NCBI GenBank assembly: GCA_023664485.1 | Contig: JAMPFK010000002.1 | Span: forward strand, 1-64,000 | Origin: Bacteroides fragilis | GTDB lineage: Bacteria; Bacillota; Clostridia; Lachnospirales; Lachnospiraceae | Direction: 5' to 3' | Length of the DNA: 64,000 nt | In this document: positions 34,947 to 43,020 of the stretch, in pieces | Layout of the letters: each line of letters opens with the position of its first letter | How positions within the stretch are numbered: position 1 is the stretch's first letter | The notes under the pieces: generated by a model | Databases searched by the model: none | Told to the model about the DNA's origin: nothing | What the model saw: the letters and a program-made list of their open reading frames with translations, nothing else | Translations under genes and position numbers: made by a program

Positions 34947-37871
34947 ATGGAACAGTTACAGGCTTACACAATTTTGGAGAAAAAAGAAATAAAGGAATTA
35001 AATTCCACCGGTTATTTAATGAAGCATAACAAGACGGGCGCTAAGATCGTGCTGATGGAAAATGACGATAACAATAAGGTGTTCTGCGTCGGCTTCAGGA
35101 CGCCGCCTGAGGACAGTACAGGCGTAGCGCATATCATCGAGCACAGCGTGCTCTGCGGTTCGGAGAAATTTCCCGTTAAAGACCCGTTCATCGAGCTGGC
35201 GAAGGGGTCGCTCAATACTTTTTTAAATGCGATGACTTTTCCTGATAAGACGATTTATCCGGTGGCGAGCTGTAACGGGAAGGACTTTCAGAATCTGATG
35301 GACGTCTATATGGATGCCGTTTTCCATCCGAATATCTACCGGGAAGAGAAAATTTTCAGACAGGAAGGCTGGCATTACGAGCTGGAAAGCGCGGAGGACG
35401 AGCTGACGCTCAACGGCGTTGTCTATAACGAAATGAAAGGCGCTTTTTCCTCGCCCGACGATGTGCTGGAACGGGAAATCATGAATTCTCTGTATCCCCA
35501 TACCTCTTATGCGGTAGAATCGGGCGGAGACCCGGATGTCATCCCCAGGCTGACCTATGAAGATTTTCTGGCTTTCCACAGCAGGTATTATCATCCGTCC
35601 AACAGCTATATCTATTTGTATGGCGATATGGATATGGCGGAAAAACTGCGGTTTCTGGATGAAGCGTATCTGTCGAAATATGAGGCGCTTGCGGTGGATT
35701 CCGCAATCGCGGCGGAACCTGCTTTTGAAAGCTGCGTTGAAATCTATAAAGAATACCCGATTACGGAGAGCGAGTCTGAAAAAGAGAACACTTATCTGTC
35801 CTGTAATATTTCCTTTGGAGACAATCTGGACAAGGAGCAGTATATCGCTTTTCAGGTGATCGATTATGTCCTTTGTTCCGCGCCGGGCGCACCGTTAAAG
35901 CAGGCGCTGATCGATAAGGGCATCGGAAAGGACGTATACAGCAGTTATGAGAACGGCATTATGCAGCCTTATTTTTCCATCGTGGCGAAAAATGCGGATA
36001 AGGAGCAGCTTCCGGAGTTCAGGGAGACGATTCAGGAAATTCTGGAGCGGGTCGCAGAACAGGGCTTTGATAAAAAAGCGCTGCGTGCGGGGCTCAATTT
36101 CTATGAATTCCGGTTCCGGGAAGCAGATTTCGGTTCCTATCCGAAAGGGCTCATGTTCGGCCTGATGATATTCGACAGTTGGCTTTATGACGATAATATG
36201 CCCTTTGTGCATATTGAGGCCAATGAGACTTACCGGAAGTTAAAGGAAGCCGTCGATACGGATTATTATGAGAAGCTGGTGCGGGAGAATCTGCTCCATA
36301 ACCAGCATAAGTCGATCGTTGTCGTAGAGCCTGTGAAGGGGCTGACGGGCCGGAAGGAGAAAGCGCTTGCAAAGGAGCTTGCCCGGAAAAAGGCGGCATT
36401 ATCCGAGGCGCAGATCTTAAAGATCGTAGAGGAAACGAAAGCGTTGAAACAATATCAGGAAGAGCCGGATACGAAGGAGGATCTTGAAAAGATTCCGCTT
36501 TTAACAAGGGCGGATATGAAAAAAGAAGCGGAGAACTATGTCAATGAAGAGCGAAAAGCCGGGGACACTCTGTTTTTATACCACGATATCTTTACGAACG
36601 GCATCGGTTATCTGCGGTTCTTATTCGATCTGCGGCAGGTGCCGGAGCGGCTTTTTTCCTATGTCGGATTGTTAAAATCCATTTTGGGGCTTGTCAATAC
36701 GAAGAACTATACCTATGGAGAATTGTTCAACGAAATCAATATTCAGACAGGCGGTATCAGTCCGGCCGTCAATACCTATATAGACGCAAGGGATATGCAG
36801 AACTATACGGCGACGCTGGAAATCAGGGTAAAGGTATTGTATGAAAACCTGGACCAGGCATTCCGGCTGGTAAAAGAAATCGTGATGGACTCGCTTTTTG
36901 ACGATGCAAAGCGGCTGAAAGAACTGATTGCGGAGTTAAAATCCCAGAAACAGGCGAGTATGATGTCCGCGGGGCATGCCCTGGCTTCCATCCGCGCCCT
37001 GTCCTATCTGTCCAAAACGGCGGCGGTATCGGACCAGCTGAGCGGGCTTCCCTATTACCGGATGCTGGAAGAGCTGGACGGAAACTTTGAGGCGCATCGG
37101 GAAGAACTGACCGAAAGGCTGCAGGAACTTGCGGTATGTCTTTTCCGGCCTGAAAATCTGATGGTGGATTATACGGCGCAGCAGGAAGGTTTACAGGGGA
37201 TAGAGGCGCAGATAGCGGCATTTTGCGGCAGTCTGCACACGGAGCCTGTCGCGGCGGCGTCCTATCAGCCGGAACCGGAACGAAAGAACGAGGGCTTTAT
37301 GTCCTCTTCCCAGGTACAGTATGTATGCCGGGCCGGCAATTTCTGCCGGAAGGGACTGCCTTATACCGGCGCGCTGAGGGCGCTTAAGGTGATGATGGGC
37401 TATGATTATCTGTGGACGCAGGTGCGCGTAAAGGGCGGCGCCTACGGCTGTATGTGCAATTTTGGCAGATCCGGGGAGAGTTATTTTGTCTCCTACAGGG
37501 ATCCAAATCTGGAAAAGACGGTCGATGTTTATGAGAAAGCGGCGGACTATATCAGGAATTTTGATGCAGATGAAAGGACGATGACACAGTATATTATCGG
37601 CGCGGTCAGTGAGCTGGATATGCCGATGACGCCCTCCGTGAAGGGAGCTTATTCCCTGGCGGGCTATATGAGCCATTATCCGTATGAGCAGCTGCAGAAG
37701 GAACGGGATGAACTGCTTGCGGCAGTACCGGAGACGATCCGCGGGCTGGCGGATTATATCAGCGCCTTTATGGAGGATGATTGTTTGTGCGTAGTCGGGA
37801 ACGAAGAAAAAATTAAACAGCAGGAGGCATTATTCGGGAAGACGGATTACCTGTTCCACGGATTCCTCTGA
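34947..37871 (+). CDS. M16C-family zinc peptidase (presequence protease-like)
   Basis: 974 residues. Inverted zinc motif HIIEH (62-66) with the third ligand Glu162 in NEMKGAF, followed by three further M16 domains; the second half carries the Arg/Tyr-type late motif (RVKGGAYG near residue 830). Such enzymes (PreP, CYM1) enclose and degrade short unstructured peptides in the cytoplasm. AGGAGG 6 bases before the ATG at 34947 fixes the start; an upstream GTG at 34896 lacks a site. Confidence 0.94.
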   Translation: MEQLQAYTILEKKEIKELNSTGYLMKHNKTGAKIVLMENDDNNKVFCVGFRTPPEDSTGVAHIIEHSVLCGSEKFPVKDPFIELAKGSLNTFLNAMTFPDKTIYPVASCNGKDFQNLMDVYMDAVFHPNIYREEKIFRQEGWHYELESAEDELTLNGVVYNEMKGAFSSPDDVLEREIMNSLYPHTSYAVESGGDPDVIPRLTYEDFLAFHSRYYHPSNSYIYLYGDMDMAEKLRFLDEAYLSKYEALAVDSAIAAEPAFESCVEIYKEYPITESESEKENTYLSCNISFGDNLDKEQYIAFQVIDYVLCSAPGAPLKQALIDKGIGKDVYSSYENGIMQPYFSIVAKNADKEQLPEFRETIQEILERVAEQGFDKKALRAGLNFYEFRFREADFGSYPKGLMFGLMIFDSWLYDDNMPFVHIEANETYRKLKEAVDTDYYEKLVRENLLHNQHKSIVVVEPVKGLTGRKEKALAKELARKKAALSEAQILKIVEETKALKQYQEEPDTKEDLEKIPLLTRADMKKEAENYVNEERKAGDTLFLYHDIFTNGIGYLRFLFDLRQVPERLFSYVGLLKSILGLVNTKNYTYGELFNEINIQTGGISPAVNTYIDARDMQNYTATLEIRVKVLYENLDQAFRLVKEIVMDSLFDDAKRLKELIAELKSQKQASMMSAGHALASIRALSYLSKTAAVSDQLSGLPYYRMLEELDGNFEAHREELTERLQELAVCLFRPENLMVDYTAQQEGLQGIEAQIAAFCGSLHTEPVAAASYQPEPERKNEGFMSSSQVQYVCRAGNFCRKGLPYTGALRALKVMMGYDYLWTQVRVKGGAYGCMCNFGRSGESYFVSYRDPNLEKTVDVYEKAADYIRNFDADERTMTQYIIGAVSELDMPMTPSVKGAYSLAGYMSHYPYEQLQKERDELLAAVPETIRGLADYISAFMEDDCLCVVGNEEKIKQQEALFGKTDYLFHGFL

Positions 37872-37958
37872 AAAATAAAAAAATCCCATAAATTCTGCCG
37901 GCCTCCTTCGTATATATGGCAGATGGCGGTCGCAAGCCGGAAAGGGAGGATAATGCGT

Positions 37959-39056
37959 ATGAAAAAGAACACATGGAAAAAGGGAGCAGGACGGCGCCTG
38001 TCCGGTCTGCTGCTTATGGCAGCGCTGCTGACAGGCTGCGGAAGCAGCGGCAGTATGTATGAGGAAATGGCCTATGATGCAGGAGGCGCCGCTTATACGG
38101 CGGCGCAGAACACGGCCTCGGATACTGCGGCGGCCGAAGAATACGGGCTGTATGACAGTATGGCGGAGGCCGATTACGAGACGGCGGCAGTTACGGGAGA
38201 AGCGCCGCAGGAAATGCCGGGAATTTCTGAAGACGCCGTGCAGACAGAAGAACGGAAGCTGATCAAGACCGTGGATCTGTATGCCGAGACGGAGAGTTAT
38301 GATGCGCTGCTCGTCAATCTGGAGGCGCAGATTGCGGCATTTGGCGGTTATATTGAATATCAGTATCAGTATAATGGAAGCTATTATTCCAATTATGACG
38401 AAATGCGCAGCGCCAATCTGTCGGTGCGCATTCCCGCAGAACGCCTGGATGAGTTTATCCGGCGCGTAGGCGAACAGAGCAATATCACCAACAGGGAGGA
38501 GCGGGTAGAGGATGTTACTTTACGGTATGTAGATTTGGAAAGTTATAAAAAAGCGCTCACAATCGAGCAGGAAAGACTGCTGGATCTATTGGAGAAGGCG
38601 GAATCCGTAGAAGATATCATTACGATCGAACAGCGGCTTTCAGAGGTCCGCTATGAGCTGGAAAACATGGAGTCCCAGCTCAGGACCCTGAACAATCAGA
38701 TCGATTACAGCACCATCAATATCAGTATTCAGGAAGTGAAAAGAGTGACGCCCGTTGAGGAAAAATCGGCATGGGATAAGATGAAGAACGGCTTTGTGAA
38801 GTCAATCTACCGCATCGGGGATGATATGGAAAACGGCTTCATCCGGTTCGTTATCAACATTCCGTATCTGCTCATCTGGATCGTTGTGTTCGGCATCGCC
38901 TTTGTCATCGTGCGTGCGGTTTTAAAGAAAAGAAAACGTAAAAAAGCGGAGAAGGAGCAGAATGAGCAGCGATGGCTGGAATCCCGGCAGAAGCAGGAAG
39001 AGATATTGAAAGAGGAAGAGAAAAAGGAGCGCAGCGATAGCAATGGAGCAGAATAA
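37959..39056 (+). CDS. DUF4349 lipoprotein
   Basis: About 365 residues. Lipobox LLTGC near residue 27 gives a lipid-anchored exported protein. A low-complexity Ala/Thr/Glu stretch precedes the DUF4349 domain (from RKLIKTVDLYAET), which contains a coiled coil (LTIEQERLLDLLEKAESVEDI and onward, residues ~200-260), then a membrane segment near residue 305 and a highly charged Lys/Glu tail. Function unknown. Two ATGs (37953, 37959) are possible; GGGAGG spacing favours the second. Its end overlaps era by 14 bp. Confidence 0.85.
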   Translation: MKKNTWKKGAGRRLSGLLLMAALLTGCGSSGSMYEEMAYDAGGAAYTAAQNTASDTAAAEEYGLYDSMAEADYETAAVTGEAPQEMPGISEDAVQTEERKLIKTVDLYAETESYDALLVNLEAQIAAFGGYIEYQYQYNGSYYSNYDEMRSANLSVRIPAERLDEFIRRVGEQSNITNREERVEDVTLRYVDLESYKKALTIEQERLLDLLEKAESVEDIITIEQRLSEVRYELENMESQLRTLNNQIDYSTINISIQEVKRVTPVEEKSAWDKMKNGFVKSIYRIGDDMENGFIRFVINIPYLLIWIVVFGIAFVIVRAVLKKRKRKKAEKEQNEQRWLESRQKQEEILKEEEKKERSDSNGAE

Positions 39057-39954
39057 CAGGCAGTATAAATCCGGTTTTGCCACACTGATCGGCAGGCCGA
39101 ATGTCGGGAAATCCACCTTGATGAATTGTCTGATCGGACAGAAGATAGCGATTACTTCCAACAAACCGCAGACGACCAGAAACCGGATCCGGACCGTTTA
39201 CACTTCAAAAGAGGGACAGATCGTGTTTCTGGATACGCCGGGCATCCACAAGGCGAAAAACAGGCTCGGCAATTATATGGTAGGGGTAGCGGAGCGTACG
39301 CTGTCGGAGGTGGATGTGGTCCTGTGGCTCGTGGAGCCGACGACGTATATCGGCGCCGGCGAGCAGCATATCATCGAACAGCTGCGAAAGACCGACACAC
39401 CTGTCATATTGGTCATCAATAAGATCGATACGGTAAAAAAGGAGGAAATCCTTCTTTTTATCGATACATACCGAAGGCAGATGGATTTCGCGGAGATCAT
39501 TCCGGTTTCGGCGTTAAAAGGCGACGGAACGGATGACCTGCTTTCCAGCATTCTGAAATATCTGCCTTACGGAGAACCTTTTTATGACGAAGATACCGTG
39601 ACGGACCAGCCGGTCCGTCAGATTGTGGCGGAACTGGTCCGGGAAAAGGCGTTGAAATGCCTGGAAGATGAGATTCCGCACGGAATCGCCGTAACGATCG
39701 AACAGATGAAGTACCGGAAGCGTATCGTGGATATCGAGGCGACGATTATCTGCGAGCGGGAATCCCACAAGGGAATCATCATCGGAAAACAGGGCCGGAT
39801 GCTGAAAAAGATCGGTTCGCTGGCGCGGCCGGAAATCGAGGATCTGGCAGGCCGGCAGGTGAATTTAAAGCTCTGGGTCAAGGTAAAAAAGGATTGGCGC
39901 GACAGTGATTTCCTGCTGAAAAATTTCGGATATAATCCCAGGGAGTCCGAATAG
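39043..39954 (+). CDS. era: GTPase Era
   Basis: 303 residues: G1 GRPNVGKST, switch TTRNRI, G3 DTPGIH, G4 NKID, and a C-terminal KH domain with GIIIGKQGR and the KVKKDWRD ending. Era binds the 3' end of 16S rRNA during 30S maturation. Starts within the last codons of the DUF4349 gene. Followed by a YqzL-like ORF and recO, the order seen in Bacillus. Confidence 0.97.
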   Translation: MEQNNRQYKSGFATLIGRPNVGKSTLMNCLIGQKIAITSNKPQTTRNRIRTVYTSKEGQIVFLDTPGIHKAKNRLGNYMVGVAERTLSEVDVVLWLVEPTTYIGAGEQHIIEQLRKTDTPVILVINKIDTVKKEEILLFIDTYRRQMDFAEIIPVSALKGDGTDDLLSSILKYLPYGEPFYDEDTVTDQPVRQIVAELVREKALKCLEDEIPHGIAVTIEQMKYRKRIVDIEATIICERESHKGIIIGKQGRMLKKIGSLARPEIEDLAGRQVNLKLWVKVKKDWRDSDFLLKNFGYNPRESE

Positions 39955-40007
39955 AAAAAAGGAAAAAAGCGAACCCTAATAGCATAGAGTTAATCAGGGG
40001 GCTTAAG

Positions 40008-40211
40008 ATGAAAGAGATAAATTACTGGGACCGGTTTTTGATGACCGGAAGCGTCAGCGATTTCCTGTCCTATAAGAATGCGGTGCGGGACAGGGAAAAG
40101 GACAAAGAAGAAGAGTTCGTCGCAAAAGACAGGTCAGGTGGACAATCTCATGCAGGAGTTTACAGAGATTACGGGAATGGTCATAAAGGCGGAGCCGATT
40201 GGCGAATATGA
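40008..40211 (+). CDS. YqzL-like small protein between era and recO
   Basis: 67 residues. The opening (YWDRFLMTGSVSDFLSYK) resembles the YqzL proteins that sit between era and recO in Firmicutes. AGGGGG 7 bases before the ATG supports translation. The last 62 bases overlap recO in another frame, longer than usual, so the C-terminal 20 residues (Gly/His-rich) may be read-through of a frame whose ancestral stop was lost. Confidence 0.6.
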   Translation: MKEINYWDRFLMTGSVSDFLSYKNAVRDREKDKEEEFVAKDRSGGQSHAGVYRDYGNGHKGGADWRI

Positions 40212-40800
40212 TAGAAGAGTGGTCATTTTAACGAAAGAAAAAGGGAAGATTGCGGCATTTGCGAGGGGGGCGAGAAAGCCGACCAGCAGGATCCTTGCGG
40301 CGACGACCCCTTTTTCTTTCGGTAAGTTCAGGATTTATGAGGGCAGGTCCTCTTATACGCTTACGGAAGCCGATATCAGTAACTATTTTGAAGGGCTCAG
40401 GAGCGATTTTGAGAGTGCCTGTTACGGAATGTATTTTCTGGAAGTGATGGATTACTATACGAGGGAGAACAACGACGATAAAGAAATGCTGAAGCTTTTG
40501 TACCAGTCCCTGCGGGCGCTCATGCACGAAAAACTCCCGAACAGACTGGTACGTTACATATTTGAAATGAAAGCGATGGCGTTGAACGGCGAATTTCCGG
40601 GAATGCCAAAGAAGGGAACCTATGAAGGATCTACGAATTATGCGGTGCATTATATCATGACGTCTCCCGTGGAAAAACTGTACACTTTTACGGTGACGGA
40701 TACGGTGCTTGCGCAGCTCGCTCAGATTGCCGATGATTACAGAAAACGGTATCTGGACAGAACCTTTAAGAGTCTGGAAGTTCTGGATACCCTTTTCTGA
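40150..40800 (+). CDS. recO: DNA repair protein RecO
   Basis: 216 residues from the ATG at 40150: N-terminal OB fold (TGMVIKAEPIGEYDRRVVILTKEKGKI) and helical C-terminal domain. RecO loads RecA onto SSB-covered single-stranded DNA with RecR. I use this internal ATG because the family begins at EFTEITG; the 24 residues upstream are basic low-complexity sequence encoded inside the YqzL-like ORF. The four-Cys zinc finger of many RecO proteins is not seen here. Confidence 0.93.
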   Translation: MQEFTEITGMVIKAEPIGEYDRRVVILTKEKGKIAAFARGARKPTSRILAATTPFSFGKFRIYEGRSSYTLTEADISNYFEGLRSDFESACYGMYFLEVMDYYTRENNDDKEMLKLLYQSLRALMHEKLPNRLVRYIFEMKAMALNGEFPGMPKKGTYEGSTNYAVHYIMTSPVEKLYTFTVTDTVLAQLAQIADDYRKRYLDRTFKSLEVLDTLF

Positions 40801-40833
40801 AAGGCCGGGCGGTAAAAATACGAAAGATGGCTG

Positions 40834-40862
40834 TTGAAAAACCTGATTAAGTCGGATATAAT
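40834..40862 (+). promoter_or_regulatory. Promoter for the 193-aa lipoprotein gene
   Basis: TTGAAA at 40834-40839, 17 bases, TATAAT at 40857-40862, about 45 bp upstream of the start codon. Confidence 0.75.
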
Positions 40863-40906
40863 GTAATGCAGTATGTTAGGATGGATAGAAGCGGGGGGAT
40901 AAGACG

Positions 40907-41488
40907 ATGCGAAACTGGACAAAAATTCTGATCATGATGACGGCAGTATGGATGCTGGCCGGATGCGGCAGCGAAGAGGCTCCCGACAGGAACACGGTCT
41001 CCATTCAGAAAGACGGGACGATCCGGCAGGTAATCGTAGACCAGTTCGAGCAGGAATACTATAATATAGAAGAGCTGGAAGCGCTGGCGCAGGAGAAAAT
41101 AGACAGATCCGGCAGCGGAGGGACGATTGCCTGTGAATCCGTGAAGGCTGACGGGGAGAATATCATCGTGGAGATGACTTATCAGGCGGATAACGACTAT
41201 ACGGATTTTAACAACAGAGAACTTTTTTGCGGTACGGTTTCCGAAGCCTCCGCGCAGGGATATGCCCTGCAGGGTCTTGTCAGCCAGGACGGGACGGCGG
41301 TCAGCGGAGAGGATATTCCCGGCGAGAACCGCATCGTCATTATCCAGACGAAAGCGGGAGAGGTACTTGATGTGAACGTGTATGGAAAGATCGTGTATAC
41401 CAGCGGAAATATCACGCTTTCCGGCAAAAAGGACGCGCTGATTGATGCCGGGGAAAACGATGTGGTTTCTTATGTAATATATCAATAG
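40907..41488 (+). CDS. Hypothetical lipoprotein, 193 aa
   Basis: Signal peptide with lipobox LAGC (Cys at about 20), so exported and lipid-anchored. The mature part is acidic and beta-rich (VSIQKDGTIRQVIVDQF start), without a family I recognise. It has its own promoter and precedes glyS by 102 bp. A weak A/T hairpin follows the stop. Confidence 0.8.
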   Translation: MRNWTKILIMMTAVWMLAGCGSEEAPDRNTVSIQKDGTIRQVIVDQFEQEYYNIEELEALAQEKIDRSGSGGTIACESVKADGENIIVEMTYQADNDYTDFNNRELFCGTVSEASAQGYALQGLVSQDGTAVSGEDIPGENRIVIIQTKAGEVLDVNVYGKIVYTSGNITLSGKKDALIDAGENDVVSYVIYQ

Positions 41489-41590
41489 GCTGAAAAATAA
41501 ATTTTTCAACCACGGATTTGGCGCAGGATGCTTTCAGCATCAGCCCCGAATATCGCATGCTGAGCAGGAATGGAGGATAAAGGAAATATT

Positions 41591-42979
41591 ATGGAAAAAA
41601 CAATGGAGAAAATCGTTGCGCTGGCGAAGGCGAGAGGTTTTGTGTATCCGGGTTCGGAGATTTACGGCGGGCTTGCGAACACCTGGGACTATGGAAATCT
41701 GGGAGTGGAATTAAAGAATAATGTGAAAAAAGCGTGGTGGCAGAAGTTCATCATGGAAAACCCGCATAATGTGGGCGTAGACTGTGCGATCCTGATGAAT
41801 CCGCAGACATGGGTCGCATCGGGACATCTGGGCGGTTTTTCCGATCCACTGATGGACTGTAAGGAGTGCCATGAACGTTTTCGCGCCGACCAGCTGATTG
41901 AGGAATACGCGGAAAAAAATAATATCGAGCTGGGAAACCCCATCGACGGATGGACGCAGCAGCAGATGAAAGACTTTATCGAAGACCATAACGTGCCCTG
42001 TCCGACCTGTGGAAAGCATAATTTTACGGATATCAGACAGTTCAATCTGATGTTCAAAACCTTCCAGGGCGTCACGGAGGATGCGAAGAACACGGTATAT
42101 CTGCGGCCGGAGACGGCACAGGGTATTTTTGTGAATTTCAAGAACGTACAGCGGACTTCCCGTAAAAAGATTCCTTTCGGCATCGGCCAGATCGGAAAAT
42201 CCTTCCGGAACGAAATCACGCCGGGCAACTTTACTTTCCGAACGAGAGAGTTCGAGCAGATGGAGCTGGAATTTTTCTGTGAACCGGGCACCGATATGGA
42301 ATGGTTCCGGTACTGGCGGGGCTTCTGCCGCGACTGGCTGCTTTCCCTCGGCATGAAGGAAGAGGAGATGCGGCTGCGCGACCATTCGCCCGAAGAGCTC
42401 TGCTTCTATTCCAAAGGGACGACGGATATCGAGTTCCTGTTCCCGTTCGGCTGGGGCGAGCTGTGGGGCATCGCGGACAGGACAGATTATGACCTGACGC
42501 AGCACCAGAATACGTCGGGCGAGGATATGTCTTATTTCGACGATACGAAAAACGAAAAATATGTGCCTTATGTCATAGAGCCGTCGCTCGGCGCAGACCG
42601 CGTCGTTCTGGCATTCCTCTGCGCGGCTTACGATGAAGAGGAAATAGGCGGGGGAGATAAGCGCACCGTGCTGCATTTCCATCCGGCGCTTGCGCCCGTC
42701 AAAATCGGCGTGCTGCCGCTTTCCAGGAAGCTGAACGAGGGCGCGGAGAAGGTTTTTGCGCAGCTGTCCAAAAAATATAACTGCGAATTTGACGACAGGG
42801 GAAACATCGGCAAGCGTTACAGAAGACAGGATGAAATCGGTACGCCTTTCTGCGTTACATACGATTTCGATTCCGAAAACGACCGGTGCGTGACCGTCCG
42901 CTTCCGGGATTCCATGGAGCAGGAAAGGATAGCGATTGCGGAGCTCGATGCGTATTTTGCGGATAAATTTGATTTTTGA
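41591..42979 (+). CDS. glyS: Glycine--tRNA ligase (dimeric type)
   Basis: 462 residues, class II synthetase of the alpha2 type: motif 1 region GLANTWDYG, motif 2 FRNEITPGNFTFRTREFEQMELE, motif 3 GADRVVLAFL, and an anticodon-binding C-terminal domain. Charges tRNA-Gly. Start at 41591 because AAAGGA lies 6 bases upstream; the ATG at 41570 includes that site. No T-box leader is visible. Confidence 0.97.
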   Translation: MEKTMEKIVALAKARGFVYPGSEIYGGLANTWDYGNLGVELKNNVKKAWWQKFIMENPHNVGVDCAILMNPQTWVASGHLGGFSDPLMDCKECHERFRADQLIEEYAEKNNIELGNPIDGWTQQQMKDFIEDHNVPCPTCGKHNFTDIRQFNLMFKTFQGVTEDAKNTVYLRPETAQGIFVNFKNVQRTSRKKIPFGIGQIGKSFRNEITPGNFTFRTREFEQMELEFFCEPGTDMEWFRYWRGFCRDWLLSLGMKEEEMRLRDHSPEELCFYSKGTTDIEFLFPFGWGELWGIADRTDYDLTQHQNTSGEDMSYFDDTKNEKYVPYVIEPSLGADRVVLAFLCAAYDEEEIGGGDKRTVLHFHPALAPVKIGVLPLSRKLNEGAEKVFAQLSKKYNCEFDDRGNIGKRYRRQDEIGTPFCVTYDFDSENDRCVTVRFRDSMEQERIAIAELDAYFADKFDF

Positions 42980-43020
42980 AAAACTATGTGATGAAGATTG
43001 GGAAAGGATAAATCGCAGCG

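Noticed and set aside
40078..40149. N-terminal extension of RecO
   Set aside because: The extra 24 residues are basic low-complexity sequence inside the YqzL-like ORF; the RecO family begins at 40150.
41489..41590. T-box riboswitch before glyS
   Set aside because: The 102-bp gap is too short and lacks the conserved T-box sequence; only a weak hairpin is present.
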